DNA of 64,000 nt from positions 31,279,045 to 31,343,044 of the forward strand of contig OZ025245.1 in NCBI GenBank assembly GCA_964019155.1, written 5' to 3'. The position numbers and the translations under genes are program-made. The notes under the pieces were generated by a model. That model searched no databases, had not been told where the DNA came from, and saw only the letters and a program-made list of their open reading frames with translations. This document shows, in pieces, positions 49,440 to 62,559 of the stretch (positions are counted from its first letter, which is position 1; every line of letters starts with the position of its first letter). Source of the DNA: Osedax fenrisi. Taxonomy: Eukaryota; Annelida; Polychaeta; Sabellida; Siboglinidae.

Positions 49440-50725
49440 AAAAATATGTTCTCTGTTAAAAAATGTATTATAGTTAAGGTAAATTTTTAAATTTATTATT
49501 TCTTCTATCCATCTAAATATAAACAAATTTTGCATAACTTACAAGTCATTTTTTATGGAATCTTCTTGAAAATAGATTTAAATGATTCAAAAGTTATTTC
49601 AAAATTCATACTTGTCACCGTGCTAAGTATGGTATAATAAACAAATCCTTAAAAAGTCATATTTGTTTTATTAGAATATAATATGTATTATTATTATTAA
49701 ATTAATATATTACAAAATTTAATAAATATTATTTTTTTAGGATTTCTTGTCTGATTTATTATAAATATAAGTATATTATAATTTTAATATTACAAATAAT
49801 AAATAATGTATACTCTAGTGAATATTATATATTTATTCAAAAAATACATTGATATATGACTCATATGACTGTAAACTAAATTAATTATATAATCATTATA
49901 ATAATGTATATATAAAATAATTAATTTATAATTAGAATAAATATCATTAATATTAAATACAAAATAACTGTAATTAATTTCCGAATAAATGTCATCATTA
50001 TTAACTAAATATATATAAATATTAAACATATAGTCAGCTATCATATTATTAATATTTTAAATATTTTTCAAATAAAAATATAAAATAGTTAAGTGAACGA
50101 ATTATATTGTAAGGGTTGTAAAAATTGTAATTGTCAAATCCAATTCTTAGAAATGAAAAAGTCGAGTCTATTTAAAAATTGTTATAATCGAATCTCTAGT
50201 TGATTTTTCTATTTTAATATTTAAAGTATTGAATAAATATTCTAATAAAATATAAAAATATTATAAATTATAATAAATATAACAATTACACATTATATAT
50301 ATATATATAAGTAAAATAATTTAATTAATATTTACTGGAACAATTTCATAGTTAAAGTAATGACATGATGTCTGTTCGCTATCTCTGAAATGGTAACTTT
50401 TTGTACTCAAAAATAGATAATTTTAAGTAATATATTTACCTTTATTTCAATGAATTTAAAATGTGCATAGATATCACCAGAAATTTGTATCCATTTGTAA
50501 ATAAAATTCATTCATTATATTACTTATTTTTCTATTTAAATATTTTAAATATTATTAATATTTCAAATTTATTTATAAATTACTTTTGAATTGAATAATG
50601 TTTTCTTATATTCTTTATGTCAACATTCCAAATGATATAATGTCTATTCAATTATATTACGATTGTAATCTGTAATTTAAAACATCTTTCATCGATCACT
50701 TACTAGGCTGTAATGTAACTAGATA
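49440..50725. other. AT-rich stretch, no gene recognised
   Basis: Short frames only, AT-codon driven. Confidence 0.5.
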
Positions 50726-50729
50726 TAAA

Positions 50730-50912
50730 TCACCTGTAGCTAAACAGTCCCAGTAGAGCATACAGCAGTGGTATTATAGACCCATCATCGCATACATTAA
50801 CACATAGGTAACACTGATTAACACCACCACTGTACACACACACACTACATGAGTGTAATGCCTCCCCTTCACTCGCTATACATACGTTAAAGTTATCATA
50901 GGAAATACACAC
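50730..50912 (-). CDS. Candidate Cys-rich exon
   Basis: The minus-strand frame begins MCISYDNFNVCIASEGEALH, continues SCSVCVYSGGVNQCYLCVNV and ends in a hydrophobic stretch (IIPLLYALLGLFSY) at an AG/GTGATT donor near 50733. Seven cysteines, including CSVC and CYLC pairs, lie in a patch much less AT-rich than its flanks. It could be an extracellular Cys-rich exon leading into a membrane segment. No family is recognised and no other exon was found. An intronless small protein ending at the TAG near 50730 is the alternative. Confidence 0.4.
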   Translation of the reverse strand: MCISYDNFNVCIASEGEALHSCSVCVYSGGVNQCYLCVNVCDDGSIIPLLYALLGLFSYR

Positions 50913-51429
50913 ATTTGTTGGATACCTTGTATCTTATAGATATTGAAATTCTAAGGATATATTTATACATCCATTTTGTTGAGTCACTTTTTACGACACG
51001 ATAGACTTTCAAAGTTACGTAAAATTACATAACAAATGAATCTGAACAAAATATTTTCCTTTTATTCTACACATGCTCAGATAGATTGATATTGTTAATA
51101 TAACATATTAATAATTTAAATTTGATATATATTTGACATTTTTAAACCTTAAATATGGATTTGAGAACACGGAATTATTTTCCATCGTATTTTAATCTAT
51201 CACAATTATCATAAACAAAATATAGATAATATAGAATCATTTAGTTTTCTAAATATCATAGTCATACGCAGGCCACATACAACTGGTATTGAAGAGTTCT
51301 ACCTGTATCGCAACTTCTATCATACGAGATAGAAGTATTCATGTCACTTTTATTAAAATTCATTATATGACAACCTTTAAATTAAAAAGATTAAAAAAAA
51401 TAATTATACTTATTTACTTTTTTTCATTA

Positions 51430-51436
<7 letters not shown>

Positions 51437-51474
<38 letters not shown>
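51437..51474. repeat. AT dinucleotide microsatellite
   Basis: (AT)n run 5' of LINE relic C. Confidence 0.95.
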
Positions 51475-51479
<5 letters not shown>

Positions 51480-51669
51480 ATTGATATAAAGAAAGCTTTT
51501 CTTTACATCGATGATAATAACATGTAATTTTGTAATTTTGTAATTTTATAAATATAATTTTATATCATAATATATGTTAATAATATTGAGTATAATGAAT
51601 TCTAGAATAAATGTTATCTAATAAGTATTTATAAAATATAAAGTTTAGTTTAAAGTATTAAATATAAAA

Positions 51670-52640
51670 ATTTGAATGAATATTCTACTAACTTTATTGA
51701 TAACATTCTATACATCATGACTTCTATTTCATCCCTCCTACCAAGTAGCTATGTTCCGGCATCTATATTTATAAACCAATCTCATATTACTTTTCTGAAT
51801 TCTCTATTCATTCATATTTTCACAATATATGATCTTATGGTCTATTCTCGGCCCTCTCCTCATCTCAATATATATCCCCCTTATCCATTAATACATATAC
51901 GCCATTACAATTAGAGAACTCTATTCCTTCTTGCCCCACTTCTCCAATGTATTATCAGATAACTCCTAATTATGTAAGTGTTCTTCAACTATTAGATTAC
52001 GACTTCTCTCGAACAACCTTCTTCTTAACTCTTCTAAATCTGCATTTCTCAATATTACATCAAACTATTATTGTTGTTGTCCTCCTGTTGTCATTGGCAT
52101 TCACTTTATCACTCCATCCTCATCTGTCCTAAATTATGGTGTTACTTTAGATACAGACTATTCCCTCAATTCCCACATGTATAATATATATATAAATCAG
52201 CCAATTATCACATCCTCAAAATTCATCACATAAGAAAGGACCTAACTAACACTTTTACCACTATCCTCATAAATTCACTCGTACCTTCTCGTATTGACTA
52301 CTATTACCTCCTTACTCTATCACCTTCTAAACACTTTACTTTCCCCCTTAAACTGCAGTTTCTTGCATCTCTAAGCAGTGCTTATTAAGCACCATTTTCT
52401 CCATGAATCTCTTTAATCATTCAACTAAGACTCTCAACAACGTATATTTAACTAATTTCCTCTTAAAACATGCTTTATTCTACGCCTCCTCTCACTCGCT
52501 CAAAAATACATTTATTCTCTCTCCTCCTTATTTAACTTCCCTACGAACACTAAGACGCAATTGACTTCCTTACACTCCGATATTTCCACAAAAACATGAT
52601 TTTCCTATAATATTCCACCCCTACAGAAATCACTTTTATA
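51670..52640 (+). mobile_element. LINE relic C
   Basis: Inverted copy of the 3' half of relic B (28270-27260), in the same relation to the downstream exon block. RT-thumb readings corresponding to ANYHILKIHHIRKDLTNT can be followed at 52195-52260 and LVPSRIDYYYLL at about 52280-52315, with frame changes. It is truncated at 51670 relative to relics A and B. Confidence 0.85.
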
Positions 52641-52750
52641 TCTATGTATTTTTGTTGTCGTTCATTATATTGTATTGTTATGTAAACCTACTAGGGGTAG
52701 TCATACCTGTGATAAGTGCTAATAAATCCTATAATCATCATATAGTATAT

Positions 52751-52755
<5 letters not shown>

Positions 52756-52786
<31 letters not shown>
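52756..52786. repeat. AT dinucleotide microsatellite
   Basis: (AT)n run between LINE relic C and the exon block; the corresponding left site near 27160-27200 has a shorter AT tract and an ATG repeat. Confidence 0.9.
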
Positions 52787-52788
<2 letters not shown>

Positions 52789-52859
52789 ATATATTCCTAT
52801 ATATCTGATTAATGTAATATCAATCTTATATAAAATAATGTGATCGTATATTTGAATAG

Positions 52860-53079
52860 ATCGAATGTCTAGAATGGGAAAGAGTTAAACTCAAACAGAA
52901 CATCAGAAAACTCTCTCAATCACCGGCAAGAGGTTCCATTATCATCATTACGATAGACTACAGCAACAATAGAACCCTAACCCCGTACATAGGGTGATGA
53001 TCCAGTGCCTGTCTCTGTACCAGGTCTCTCATGTGAACACCACAACATCGAGGAGCAGAAGGAGAAGATAAATCACTAA
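52860..53079 (+). CDS. Two-exon 3' end of a second coiled-coil gene
   Basis: Exon 52860-52932 (acceptor AG at 52858-52859, donor GT at 52933-52934) reads IECLEWERVKLKQNIRKLSQ and leaves one base. Exon 53024-53079 (acceptor CCAG at 53020-53023) supplies the two bases that complete a Gly codon and reads LSCEHHNIEEQKEKINH, then TAA. The join is in phase and both frames are open, unlike the copy at 26882-27102, which has a TAG and a one-base length change. Helical and charged; no family recognised. LINE relic C lies immediately upstream on the same strand, so any further upstream exons must lie beyond it. Confidence 0.5.
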
Positions 53080-53430
53080 ACAAGCTCTAAGATAAATACA
53101 TACACTGAAATACAAGAGGGCAGGATTAGGGTTAGCAGCACGTAGCTTTGTGTGTAATAATAATGATTAGTTATTGTAAAGCCTCGTTCACAACAACAAA
53201 GTAACCAGATATCATGACCTATAGCTTAATAGCTTAATAGATTATAGATTAATAGATTAATAAACTTAACAGGGCTGTCGTGTGACCTTAGACTAACAAA
53301 AAATGTGTGGTTTATTTTAAGGGTATAATTAATAAGAAAAATATAGTCCAATGATAATGATAATCTGTTAATTTATAATATCCTATGAACGCATTAACAT
53401 ACTTGTATGTAATTCTAACTCTCTCTCAAC
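52935..53430. repeat. Right copy of the three-copy exon block
   Basis: Inverted match to 7530-8035, continuing the outer inverted repeat; the portion to about 53230 also matches 26720-27020 inverted. Confidence 0.92.
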
Positions 53431-53989
53431 TCGTAGAGGATTATAGCTATAGCTACTGTATAAAATGTAAATTGAAATATAAAGATGTGACTTTATTAGT
53501 ATACGTTCATACCTCTACACAGTTAAAACACCATGTATAATATGTTGACATTCATCATTATAACCTACGACCATTAAGGTCAACGTAAATATAAGGCGTA
53601 TTCTGTCCTCACTTTCACATGTTAAATATATTATGTACTCTATGCTAAACTTTATTGGATAGCTATATATTCTACATTATTAAATGTCCTAGTTTGCTTT
53701 GTGATTCATTATATAGGTATATTAATTGTATAACATATATTCAGTGCCCTATAACTATCAAATAATACAGAACCCTAAACAATCACCCTTAGCCTCCACT
53801 ACCCCCGGTGCTGCCAGCAAAGTGTCCACAGCCACCATTGTCTACCACAGATTGGCATTAGCACCACTCTTGACCACTGGGCAGTGTATTCAATGCAGCT
53901 AAGCAACACTAATGCATTACTCATGTATATACACATGTGTGTGTGCATATATAATTCACTTATGTATTTCGGCTATATTATTGTAATTT

Positions 53990-56900
53990 ATTTCGTTGTC
54001 AATATATTTACATATATTTATTTATAATCTTTTCTAATTGTTCATATAATTTATAACAATTATAAATATTAGTATTTGTTCATTTAATTATAAACATGAT
54101 TTTTTTATGTTATATGTATACCATAATATTTTAATAATTATATATAAATATATATATTAAATTACATTCATAAAATTCTACTTTTTATTATATCTTATTT
54201 ATTTGTATTAATATTTTATATAATACATGAATTATTAAAAATAAATATAAAAATGTAAAATTAAATATAATATTATGTAAATATACTTAATGATATATAG
54301 ATAGAAATGTATGTAACATAATTAGATATCCAAGAAACTTAATATATCATTGACATTTTATCTGTCCATTAGATTCTGAGTTAGCTGAATCCTTCTATAT
54401 ATATTATTTAATATAATTATTAGAATATAGAAAATATAGATAACCTATCCATCATTTAACATAATAAATATATGACATATATTAATTCACAAACAAATTT
54501 ATTAAAATTATAAAGTAAAAATTCCAACCTAATAATTATTATAAATTATAATATTTATAATATACTGAATTAATTTTTATTTTGAAATTTTATATTATAA
54601 TAATAATAGCATATTTAATAAAGTATTGAATGTAAAAATATATATATATAATTTAAGTACGTAAATAATGTACATATTTCTAATTATTAACAATTATATA
54701 TGTAGATATTCAGGTAACATGATGTATTGTTACACTAGTATTTCATATAGAATATTAACACATGCAGTTCTCTTTATTATACCATTATTGTTGTTCTGTA
54801 TGCTTTATTGTCTATCAAATATATATATTATCGAATAATAATTAGTTAAGATATGAATATTAAATAAGTATTTATATTCTATTCATTTATATGCAGTGTA
54901 AATTTTTATGATAATACATAATTATATGTCAAGTTTAAATTGATCAATTTGATTTGTAAAGGTTTAAATTATGTCATACTTTTTATTTCAAACTATATGC
55001 TACAAAAATATAAATTAATAAATAAGAATAAATATATATAATTAGTTACTTGTAATTATATTGATTTATAAATATATACAGATATATATCATACATAATT
55101 ATAAGCCATTAGGTATAAATAAGTAAACATTGTAAAACAATGTGTATGAAGTTATCACTCGTGGCTTATTTCAAGGTTATTTCCTCGATGCACTCTACAA
55201 TCACACATGAGTTATTTAATATGTATACCAACATTAAATAATGAATGTATATTAAAAAATTTCTATTATTATCAATACTCTTTCAGTACATTTAATTATC
55301 ATAGCTCTATAAAATCATCGTAGACATACTTTTCACAATAATATATTACTTGCAAGCTGACATTCAATATGTATAATATTTAAATTTTCTAATTTTTTTT
55401 TATTACGTATTAACCATGTTCATTATCTTATTTATCACATTGTAAAATATTTTAAATTATATTAGATTATATTAGAGTATTTCCAAGGACATGTCCTTGG
55501 TATTTCTATCAATATAAAGTGTTTTACGAGATCAATCGAATTAAAAATCATACGAAATTGATAATACTATTTATTTAAAAAAAACTTTGAATGTCATTTT
55601 CTCTAGTTTTTACCCGGGTTTTTACTTTTTGAACCTAGTAAGCATATGTAAAAGCCTACTTCTTTGATAATTAATATTATTATCTGCAATTTTTACTGTA
55701 TATAAATAACATGTAATACTATATTAATATTTATAGGATATTATATTATACTTTATATTTTTTAAATAATTATAATAAACTTCACATTTTTAATAAAAAA
55801 TTTAAAAAATATTTCACCTATTTTTGTTACATCATTTTAAACAAATTATATTTATATAAAGTCAATACTTTTATATAGTAGAATAATATCTATTGAATAA
55901 AAAAAATTCTTCATTATCTTTATTAGTTTAGTATCCTTAGTATTTTAGCTAGATCTAGAATTAACATGGTAATCCCCAATACGAGCTTGTACCCTTACTA
56001 TTAATTACATTAATTTAGTGTAATTTTTATGTTTTTAGCTAAATATATTTTAGACTCATATTTAAAAATGAAATGTTTATTTTTGATGACAACATATTTC
56101 TAACATTATCTTTATTTTAAAAAATCTAATATTATTCTACAAATTAAATAAATTCATACATTTAGTTATTAATTCACAAATCTCATTTATTTATGTTTAA
56201 TCCTCAATTTAGACTATATTTTACTTTTCGAGTTTCATATATATGTTAAGTCATCATATACATATATATGTATGCACACATTTAGGAATTTAAAATTTAA
56301 AATTAATTTGATTATTATATTAATCTAATTCGTAAATTCAATACTCTTATATTAGACTTTTTTTTTACATTTGATTAAATTCTAAAATATAAATTTGTTA
56401 TTATATCAATATTTCATAATCTCAAATATTTTGATTATAATATACTTTTTGATTTAATTAATTAATATTCTCATATATTCTTGAGTTATTACCAATCTAT
56501 ATGTATAACTATGTAAATATTTTATATCAAGTATTAATTATTATAAATTGTCACTAATTATGTATAGGAATGATATACTTTCTTATTGGATATAATAGTA
56601 ATATAATCTACTATACCCATTGGATATGGCACTACAGTTTTAGATGCACTTCTATTGTTATCTTACATATTTCTCTACCTGGAGATACATAGAACATATG
56701 AATTATTTATAATTAAAATACAATAAATGGTCAAAAATATAACAATTTTTTATTTTGTAATTTTAAAAATACAAATTAATTTAAATTATTTACTGAAAAA
56801 AACGTATTACAACAAATTTATTAGATACATATTATTTGGTATTGAATGTCAATCATACTTGTATCTAACAAGTTATAGATGTATGAATTTATACTATCAT

Positions 56901-57240
56901 ATTTGCCTATATTTCTTATTATTAATTAAAAATTTTATTTAAATTAGATACATTTTAATTTTCATTATCTCTATGCTATCATTCATTTTATTCTATTGTT
57001 AATTTATAAAATATCATTGATATACAAAATATAGATCCTAAATATCATTCTTTATCAAACAATTTTTTCTATTATATACTAACAGTACATAAATAGTAAA
57101 TAAGTTATTAATATTATTGAGTAATAAATAATATAAATATTTATAAACATTTTTAATGATTACTTTATTAAACAATATTGGACATTTAGGTAGACACACA
57201 TTTTATGTAGACACCTCACATACATAATGCATCATAGTTC
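53990..57240. other. AT-rich stretch without a recognisable gene, right arm
   Basis: Inverted counterpart of 2400-5640 with few differences; includes a 12-bp CCCGGG-containing insertion near 55615 not seen in the left arm. No supported gene. Confidence 0.6.
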
Positions 57241-57315
57241 ATTGACATGATACATTAGGAACTCTAGAATGCTTCCAGAATATTCCTTCTTCACGGGTTC
57301 ATCGTTACTTGATTA

Positions 57316-58305
57316 CTATCGCGAGTCTTTCTTCATCTTGGAACACATTCTATCTCGTACATCTAGATCCTTCAACAGTTGTGTGTCCTTAACTATGTCC
57401 TTGTCGTGTGTTTCCTCATTCAGACATTGGTTGCTGAACTTATGTTTCACTAGGTAATGATGCCAGCACATGTAGTCAATGAGGGAATGAGACTACCGGT
57501 GTTTGTAGTATCACTCCTCTATTACCTCTTCATAGACTTCCTATGTGTAGCACTGAAATGGAGGTAGGTATATCATTGAAATGGAGTGAGTGTAGCATAG
57601 TACTGAGGGTGACAGGGATATAGTGAGGTGGTATAGGAGTTAATGATGTTACATAGTAGTAGGGGTGTAGAAGGAGGGTTATGTAGTATAATGATGGTGT
57701 ACTAGAATTAGGGCTCTAGTAATATATGATAACGATAGTAAAAGGAGATTTCACAATAATGGAACATACACAGGTTTGTAGAGATACTATTCAGTGAGAG
57801 CTAGATCATGTTATTACACTAGAGGTCATTGTAGTATCACTGAGGTCAACGTTATGTTATATTAGTATGTAATACTGTAATATGGAAATGATTACTGTAC
57901 CTATATAATACTATGTAAAGGATATAAGTTAGTAGATAACAACAAACTCTATAGGGAACTATAAATAGATTATTAATAGAAAATATAATTAATAGTGGTA
58001 CTTATTTCATATGGTAACTTTTAAATAGTAAATCTGCATATTATATGTAACCATATTGCATATTACACTAATATATATATATATATATAATAATATAAGA
58101 TCACTTATATTATTTAAGCCCTATTTATTAGGTCTGTATGGGGTTTAACTAAGCCCTACAGCATGTGTATATGAAGACTTAGCCTGCTGAGCTAGCCTAA
58201 GTTTATATATACAAGGATATTTACTAACAGTTTTCTGTATCTCGGAGACATCTGAAGATGGCTGATCCCACATTTCTTTAGGGAAAGCCACCTCTACATT
58301 CACAC
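57316..58305 (-). CDS. Right-arm copy of the two phase-compatible coiled-coil exons
   Basis: Minus-strand counterpart of 1298-2295. First exon starts at 58305, with its frame from 58303 (VNVEVAFPKEMWDQPSS); second exon 57449-57316 ends in TAG. The same acceptors, donor and phase are kept. Differences seen: one Glu to Asp change in the first exon and one silent third-position change in the second. Preservation of both copies fits either a recent duplication, gene conversion between arms, or continuing function. Confidence 0.5.
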
Positions 58306-58864
58306 CTAGGGGATGTGGATAAGTTAGTGTATAATAACAGTGATGTACTATTGCATTCTGGGTAATACACTATATAACATCGATAATATCATCTGTGAGG
58401 TATCGTAACGACTAAATAACTTATTTCACTGCGATATGTGTGATCTGTAATATAATAATTCTCATTACGCAATAAAAGTATTCTCATTTGTAATTAAATA
58501 ATAAGTTGTGATATATTAATAGTAAATAAAGTGAACTATTAATTCTTAAGAGGATTTATGCATCTTGATTATTTTTAAATGTATGTATTTAATGTAGTAT
58601 AATGATATGACATCTTCAAATAACCTCGCATGTGTTAAGACTGCTGGGTTTGGGATATATTTCATCAATACTGGAATCTGGTGGCAGCCTTTAGCCAACT
58701 TTGAGAATATATTCTTGTTTCTCAGATATAAGGACATCTTTATATGATGAATTGTGTATCTGAGTTTAACAATTTGATTATTTAATATTCTATAATCACC
58801 AGCTGGATGAACTTACCTCATTGTTAGTGAACCATATGAAGGGGTGATTACAGAGTGCAGGGTG

Positions 58865-58932
58865 CTAGCTTCTGATTATCTTCTGCAGTTGTTGTAGGTT
58901 ACTGAACTGCTCGTGTGCTATTGTAAGCTTCT
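58865..58932 (-). CDS. Right-arm copy of the candidate coiled-coil terminal exon
   Basis: Minus-strand counterpart of 671-738 with the same acceptor, reading and TAG stop; no differences noticed in the exon. Confidence 0.4.
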
Positions 58933-58962
58933 CTGTGGATAGTCTTCTTACTTTGCAGTAGA

Positions 58963-59184
58963 ATGAAGGTCACTTGTCTCTGTGTAATTAGTTATGTAGT
59001 GTTTATGCATGTTTCTGTTTGCAATGTTAATATGTCAGGGAATTCATGTATAGTATCATTGAATGGTTTATTATCATTGTGTGATAGGGAAGTGATATAC
59101 AATGTATTCATTATTATAATCATAATATATCAAATAATTAACTATTTTAATCATATAATATCAAATAAGTATAAAAAGATGTAA
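58963..59184 (+). other. Open frame with signal-peptide-like start
   Basis: The plus-strand frame of 73 codons begins MKVTCLCVISYVVFMHVSVC, which resembles a secretory signal, then has several cysteines and a hydrophobic AT-coded end. The left-arm counterpart (minus strand, ending near 500) has a stop in place of the Leu codon of LLSLC, so the longer frame exists only here. It is antisense to the coiled-coil exons and may be chance. Confidence 0.25.
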
Positions 59185-59595
59185 CAAAAGTAATGACAAT
59201 AACAAACAGTGATAGTGTAGGTGTGTGAGATAGACTAATAGTGTATTATAGGTAAAGCTGATATACTATAAGGTAAACCTATATAAGTTATCTGAAGAGC
59301 TTCCTTTAGTGGCTGTTCCCATGCAATCATCGCATGTTGTTTAACAGATCAGTGTGTCTATAGTGTTCAAGGTCAGATATGTTCAATAAAGTAAGAGCTC
59401 TTTAATGAGGTCAAGGTTACAGCTGTTATTAGAGATGTTCATATCTTGATTCTGTGGATTAGTGAGTATTTGTAGTAACATAAATGTTACAGCCTTCTTT
59501 ATAGAAGTGACAATATGATGATATTAGGTTGTATGGTTTGTAATACATGCATTATTAAACTGTGATTCTATTATTATAAAACCTGCATCAATGTT

Positions 59596-59825
59596 GTTCT
59601 CCCAGAGAGAAGGCAATGTTATGTCCACAGTGCAAATGTTCGGTAGTCTATTTCTTATCCATCTCTCTTATTATTCTCATTCATATACAGGTCACCGATG
59701 TAGGATCAAATGTACTATCTTACTTAATAAACATGCATAACTCTTTGTTATTTCTCAACAGGTTAATTATATTTAGATTATATGATAATAATAATATATT
59801 TAAGATAATGGAACGTATCTATTAA
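59596..59825 (+). CDS. Candidate CxxC-containing exon pair at the edge of the arm
   Basis: The plus-strand frame reads SPREKAMLCPQCKCS up to a GTAGTC donor near 59645. An acceptor TATACAG at about 59690 follows, after which VTDVGSNVLSYLINMHNSLL continues in phase to a stop at 59825. The C-P-x-C-x-C cluster hints at a zinc site. It begins exactly where the visible inverted repeat ends, so a left copy, if any, lies outside the window. Family unknown. Confidence 0.3.
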
Positions 59826-59829
59826 ACAT

Positions 59830-60286
59830 TCATAATACAACAATCTTCTCTAGAAAGGATTGACCTATATAATTAAGATATGATTATTTCATATTATTTA
59901 TAGAATTATTAAATAATATAGTTATTAATAAGTTAAATATAATATTAAGAGTTAATCATATATTAAAATAATCAGTAATTTAATAATGTAATGAATATAG
60001 ATAAGCATATTATGAAATCTGAAATATAATTAAATATACATTATAATACTGAATATTTATATCTGGAACAAGAAATTCAATAATTAACTATATATTATGT
60101 ACTGAATAGTTTATATTAAAACAATACATGTTTATATTGTATTAATTATGTAATGTATCTATTGTGTTTATAATTATGATATTGTATTATAATTAATTAA
60201 TTAAATAAAAAGGGTATTCATATTTATTATAATAATACACATTGATAATATGATGAAATAAATAAACAATAGTAAATGTATTTAAT
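59830..60286. promoter_or_regulatory. AT-rich stretch with the putative poly(A) signal of the Kelch-like gene
   Basis: AT-rich 3' flank. On the minus strand an AATAAA hexamer lies at 60228-60223, about 60 bases beyond the TAA of the Kelch-like gene, a suitable position for its polyadenylation signal. Nothing else is recognised. Confidence 0.5.
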
Positions 60287-62559
60287 TTACAAATTCATAA
60301 GAATTAAACAATATTTAGATATATTAACATCACTATATAATAATGTTTTATCATTGTTATCTAAACATATAGAATATATATTATTATTAGAATACATGTA
60401 AATTACACTTTCATCATAAACACTATTAGATAATCTTACACCATTAAATATATCTGTATTAAGAGATGTCCATACATTTGTTGTAATGTTATAACATTCA
60501 GGCTTAACAACACCATCATCACCACCATATACATAAATACAGTTATCTCGTACTAAAGCAGCATGCCAATATCTCACATGTAATAAAGGTGCTAATGTAT
60601 TCCATTCACCACCTCTATAACGTATTACTGTATTAGTATCACCACTATCAGTAGCACCACCAATAACATAAATATCCTCATCTACTACAACTGTGGCATG
60701 ACCATATACACCATAAGGTAAAGATTTACCTGCTGACCATGAATCTGTATTTATATTATAAATATTCACTTTACATGAACAACTCCTATTATTAGGCTGA
60801 TATCCACCAATAGTGATCAAATCACCATCTATCGTTACATTAACAGTTGGAGCACAGTCACTATGAAATAAATAACCACGAGGGTAACTACAATGGGTTA
60901 CATCATTAGTTATAGTATTAAATCTTAACATTTTACCTTCAGTAAAATTAATAATTAATAAATTACTATTAATATAAATAACTTTATTACCATCACCAAA
61001 ATTATATTGAAATATTCTGTTATTATCATTAATATCATAAATACCATCATTTGCTACTTTATATAGAGATAACTGTTTTTTAGTATTGATAGTTGATTCT
61101 TCATAAGACGGAATGCTAAAACTATCAATAGAGTTTAGTTTATAATAATTTAATAATTCTAGAGTAGATTTATCATTTAATACAGAAATATTAATATGTA
61201 ATTGCTGAATGATTAGATCTAATTTACAGTTTCCTGTATTAATTACTTTATTATCTAGCATTATATTTTTATCACAAACTCTACAATTAACTAAACTAAA
61301 TAAAGATTTAGCATTATCAAATCTACTATCTAAATCATATGTCAACCATAACACAATACCTTTAACAAAATAATATTCATTTGAACTATGAAAAGCTCGT
61401 TGTTTTAAAAATTCATGTAAATCATTAGGGCTTAGTTTTAAGAAAATATATTTTTCTATTGTTTCAATAAAAATAATATTAAAATCACTTTTTATCTTAT
61501 GAAGATGCATATTAACAGAAGTCATGTTATAACTATACATTATATCCAACAGATTACTTGAAGGATGCTCAGGGAGATATTCTGCCAGAAAACTGTCACA
61601 CTTTTCAATCAAAGACTTTACCTTGTGAATAATTAAATTAACATTAGTTAGGATTAATAAGATAAAATAAGATACAAAATAATTGTCATAATATATATAT
61701 CAGATAATATACATATAATATATATTATATTAATTAACATTTTTTATTTTAATATTATTATTATTCTATATTATTAAATTGATTTAATTAATCAGTATAT
61801 ATTAAATTTAATTAAATAAAATAGACCAATTATTAGACAAATTAAAAACTTGTAGATACGATGATATTTCGGTCAATTCCTCTACATTATCTACAGTGAT
61901 GTAGATCTCCCCGGAATAGATATACTGTATCAAAGACTCCATGCAGTTTTTGCTAAAGTTGAAGCTTACTTTAGACAGGTTTTTCTCCTTCATATCAGAG
62001 TTAAAGAGACATCTGAAGTAATCACTGGCTCCAGCCAATATTACCTTATGCACCTGGTCATTAATTATTATATTAAATAATGATTAATTTATAAATACTA
62101 TTTATATTATTATCACAGTAAAGTTATTTTTATAGAAGTAGTGAAAATAAATATAATGTTAAAATAATCATTGATATATATATATATTACGAGTATTTTT
62201 TAATTATAATAAACTATATAGGGTTTTATAATTTGTAGTAATAGTTTGTATCCTACATGTAAATTTAGTGTAAAATACATGAGCAAATATACATATATTG
62301 TAAAATATATAATGGAGATATTTAAATTTTAATAGCTAAATATTATAATAGTATTTAATATTTTTATTATTTCTATAAATTAAAATTAATATAACATTTA
62401 AAAAAATTTAAATATATACCTCCCTGATTACTTACTAAATATATAATGATATATAACCCTATATTCAATGGAATCACTGATAATTGAGAAGTTGGTCAGG
62501 ATGTCTTGATTTCTGAGAGAATTCATGTTGGAGACTAAGCCAATGCAATACGAATCCAT
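60287..62559 (-). CDS. Kelch-like protein (BTB-BACK-Kelch), three exons, complete
   Basis: Exon 1 62559-62458 (34 codons, start ATG at 62559-62557, donor GTTATA). Exon 2 62053-61850 (68 codons, acceptor GACCAG, donor GTTTTT). Exon 3 61621-60287 (444 codons and TAA, acceptor CACAAG). All introns are phase 0; the product is 546 residues, usual for the family. BTB domain is about residues 15-105 (HKVILAGASDYFR, then IQYIYSGEI). The BACK domain follows to about 215 (YSYNM, LWLTYDLDSRF). Kelch repeats occupy the C-terminal half, with Gly-Gly pairs near residues 374, 423 and 468 (ITIGGY, YVIGGA, YVYGGD), each followed by a W or Y position such as SWSAGKSLP and EWNTLAPL. Family knowledge: such proteins are Cullin-3 adaptors that recruit substrates for ubiquitination; the partner here is unknown. 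The first Kelch blades are degenerate. The standard genetic code is used. Confidence 0.93.

Larger units (their letters stand above)
53455..59606. repeat. Right arm of outer inverted repeat
   Basis: Reverse-complement partner of 1-6155. It lacks the 1.37-kb insertion present at 6156-7528. Contains the minus-strand copies of the coiled-coil exons (58865-58932; 57316-58305), the inverted GC-rich island (about 53775-53910) and the long AT-rich stretch 53990-57240. Confidence 0.95.

Noticed and set aside
52970..52990. Telomere-like CCCTAACCCC motif
   Set aside because: Single short occurrence (mirrored in the other copies), not tandem; no telomeric array.
60287..62559. Viral (poxvirus-like) origin of the Kelch protein
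   Set aside because: The gene has two spliced introns with clean phase-0 joins and lies among host retroelements; no other viral gene is present.
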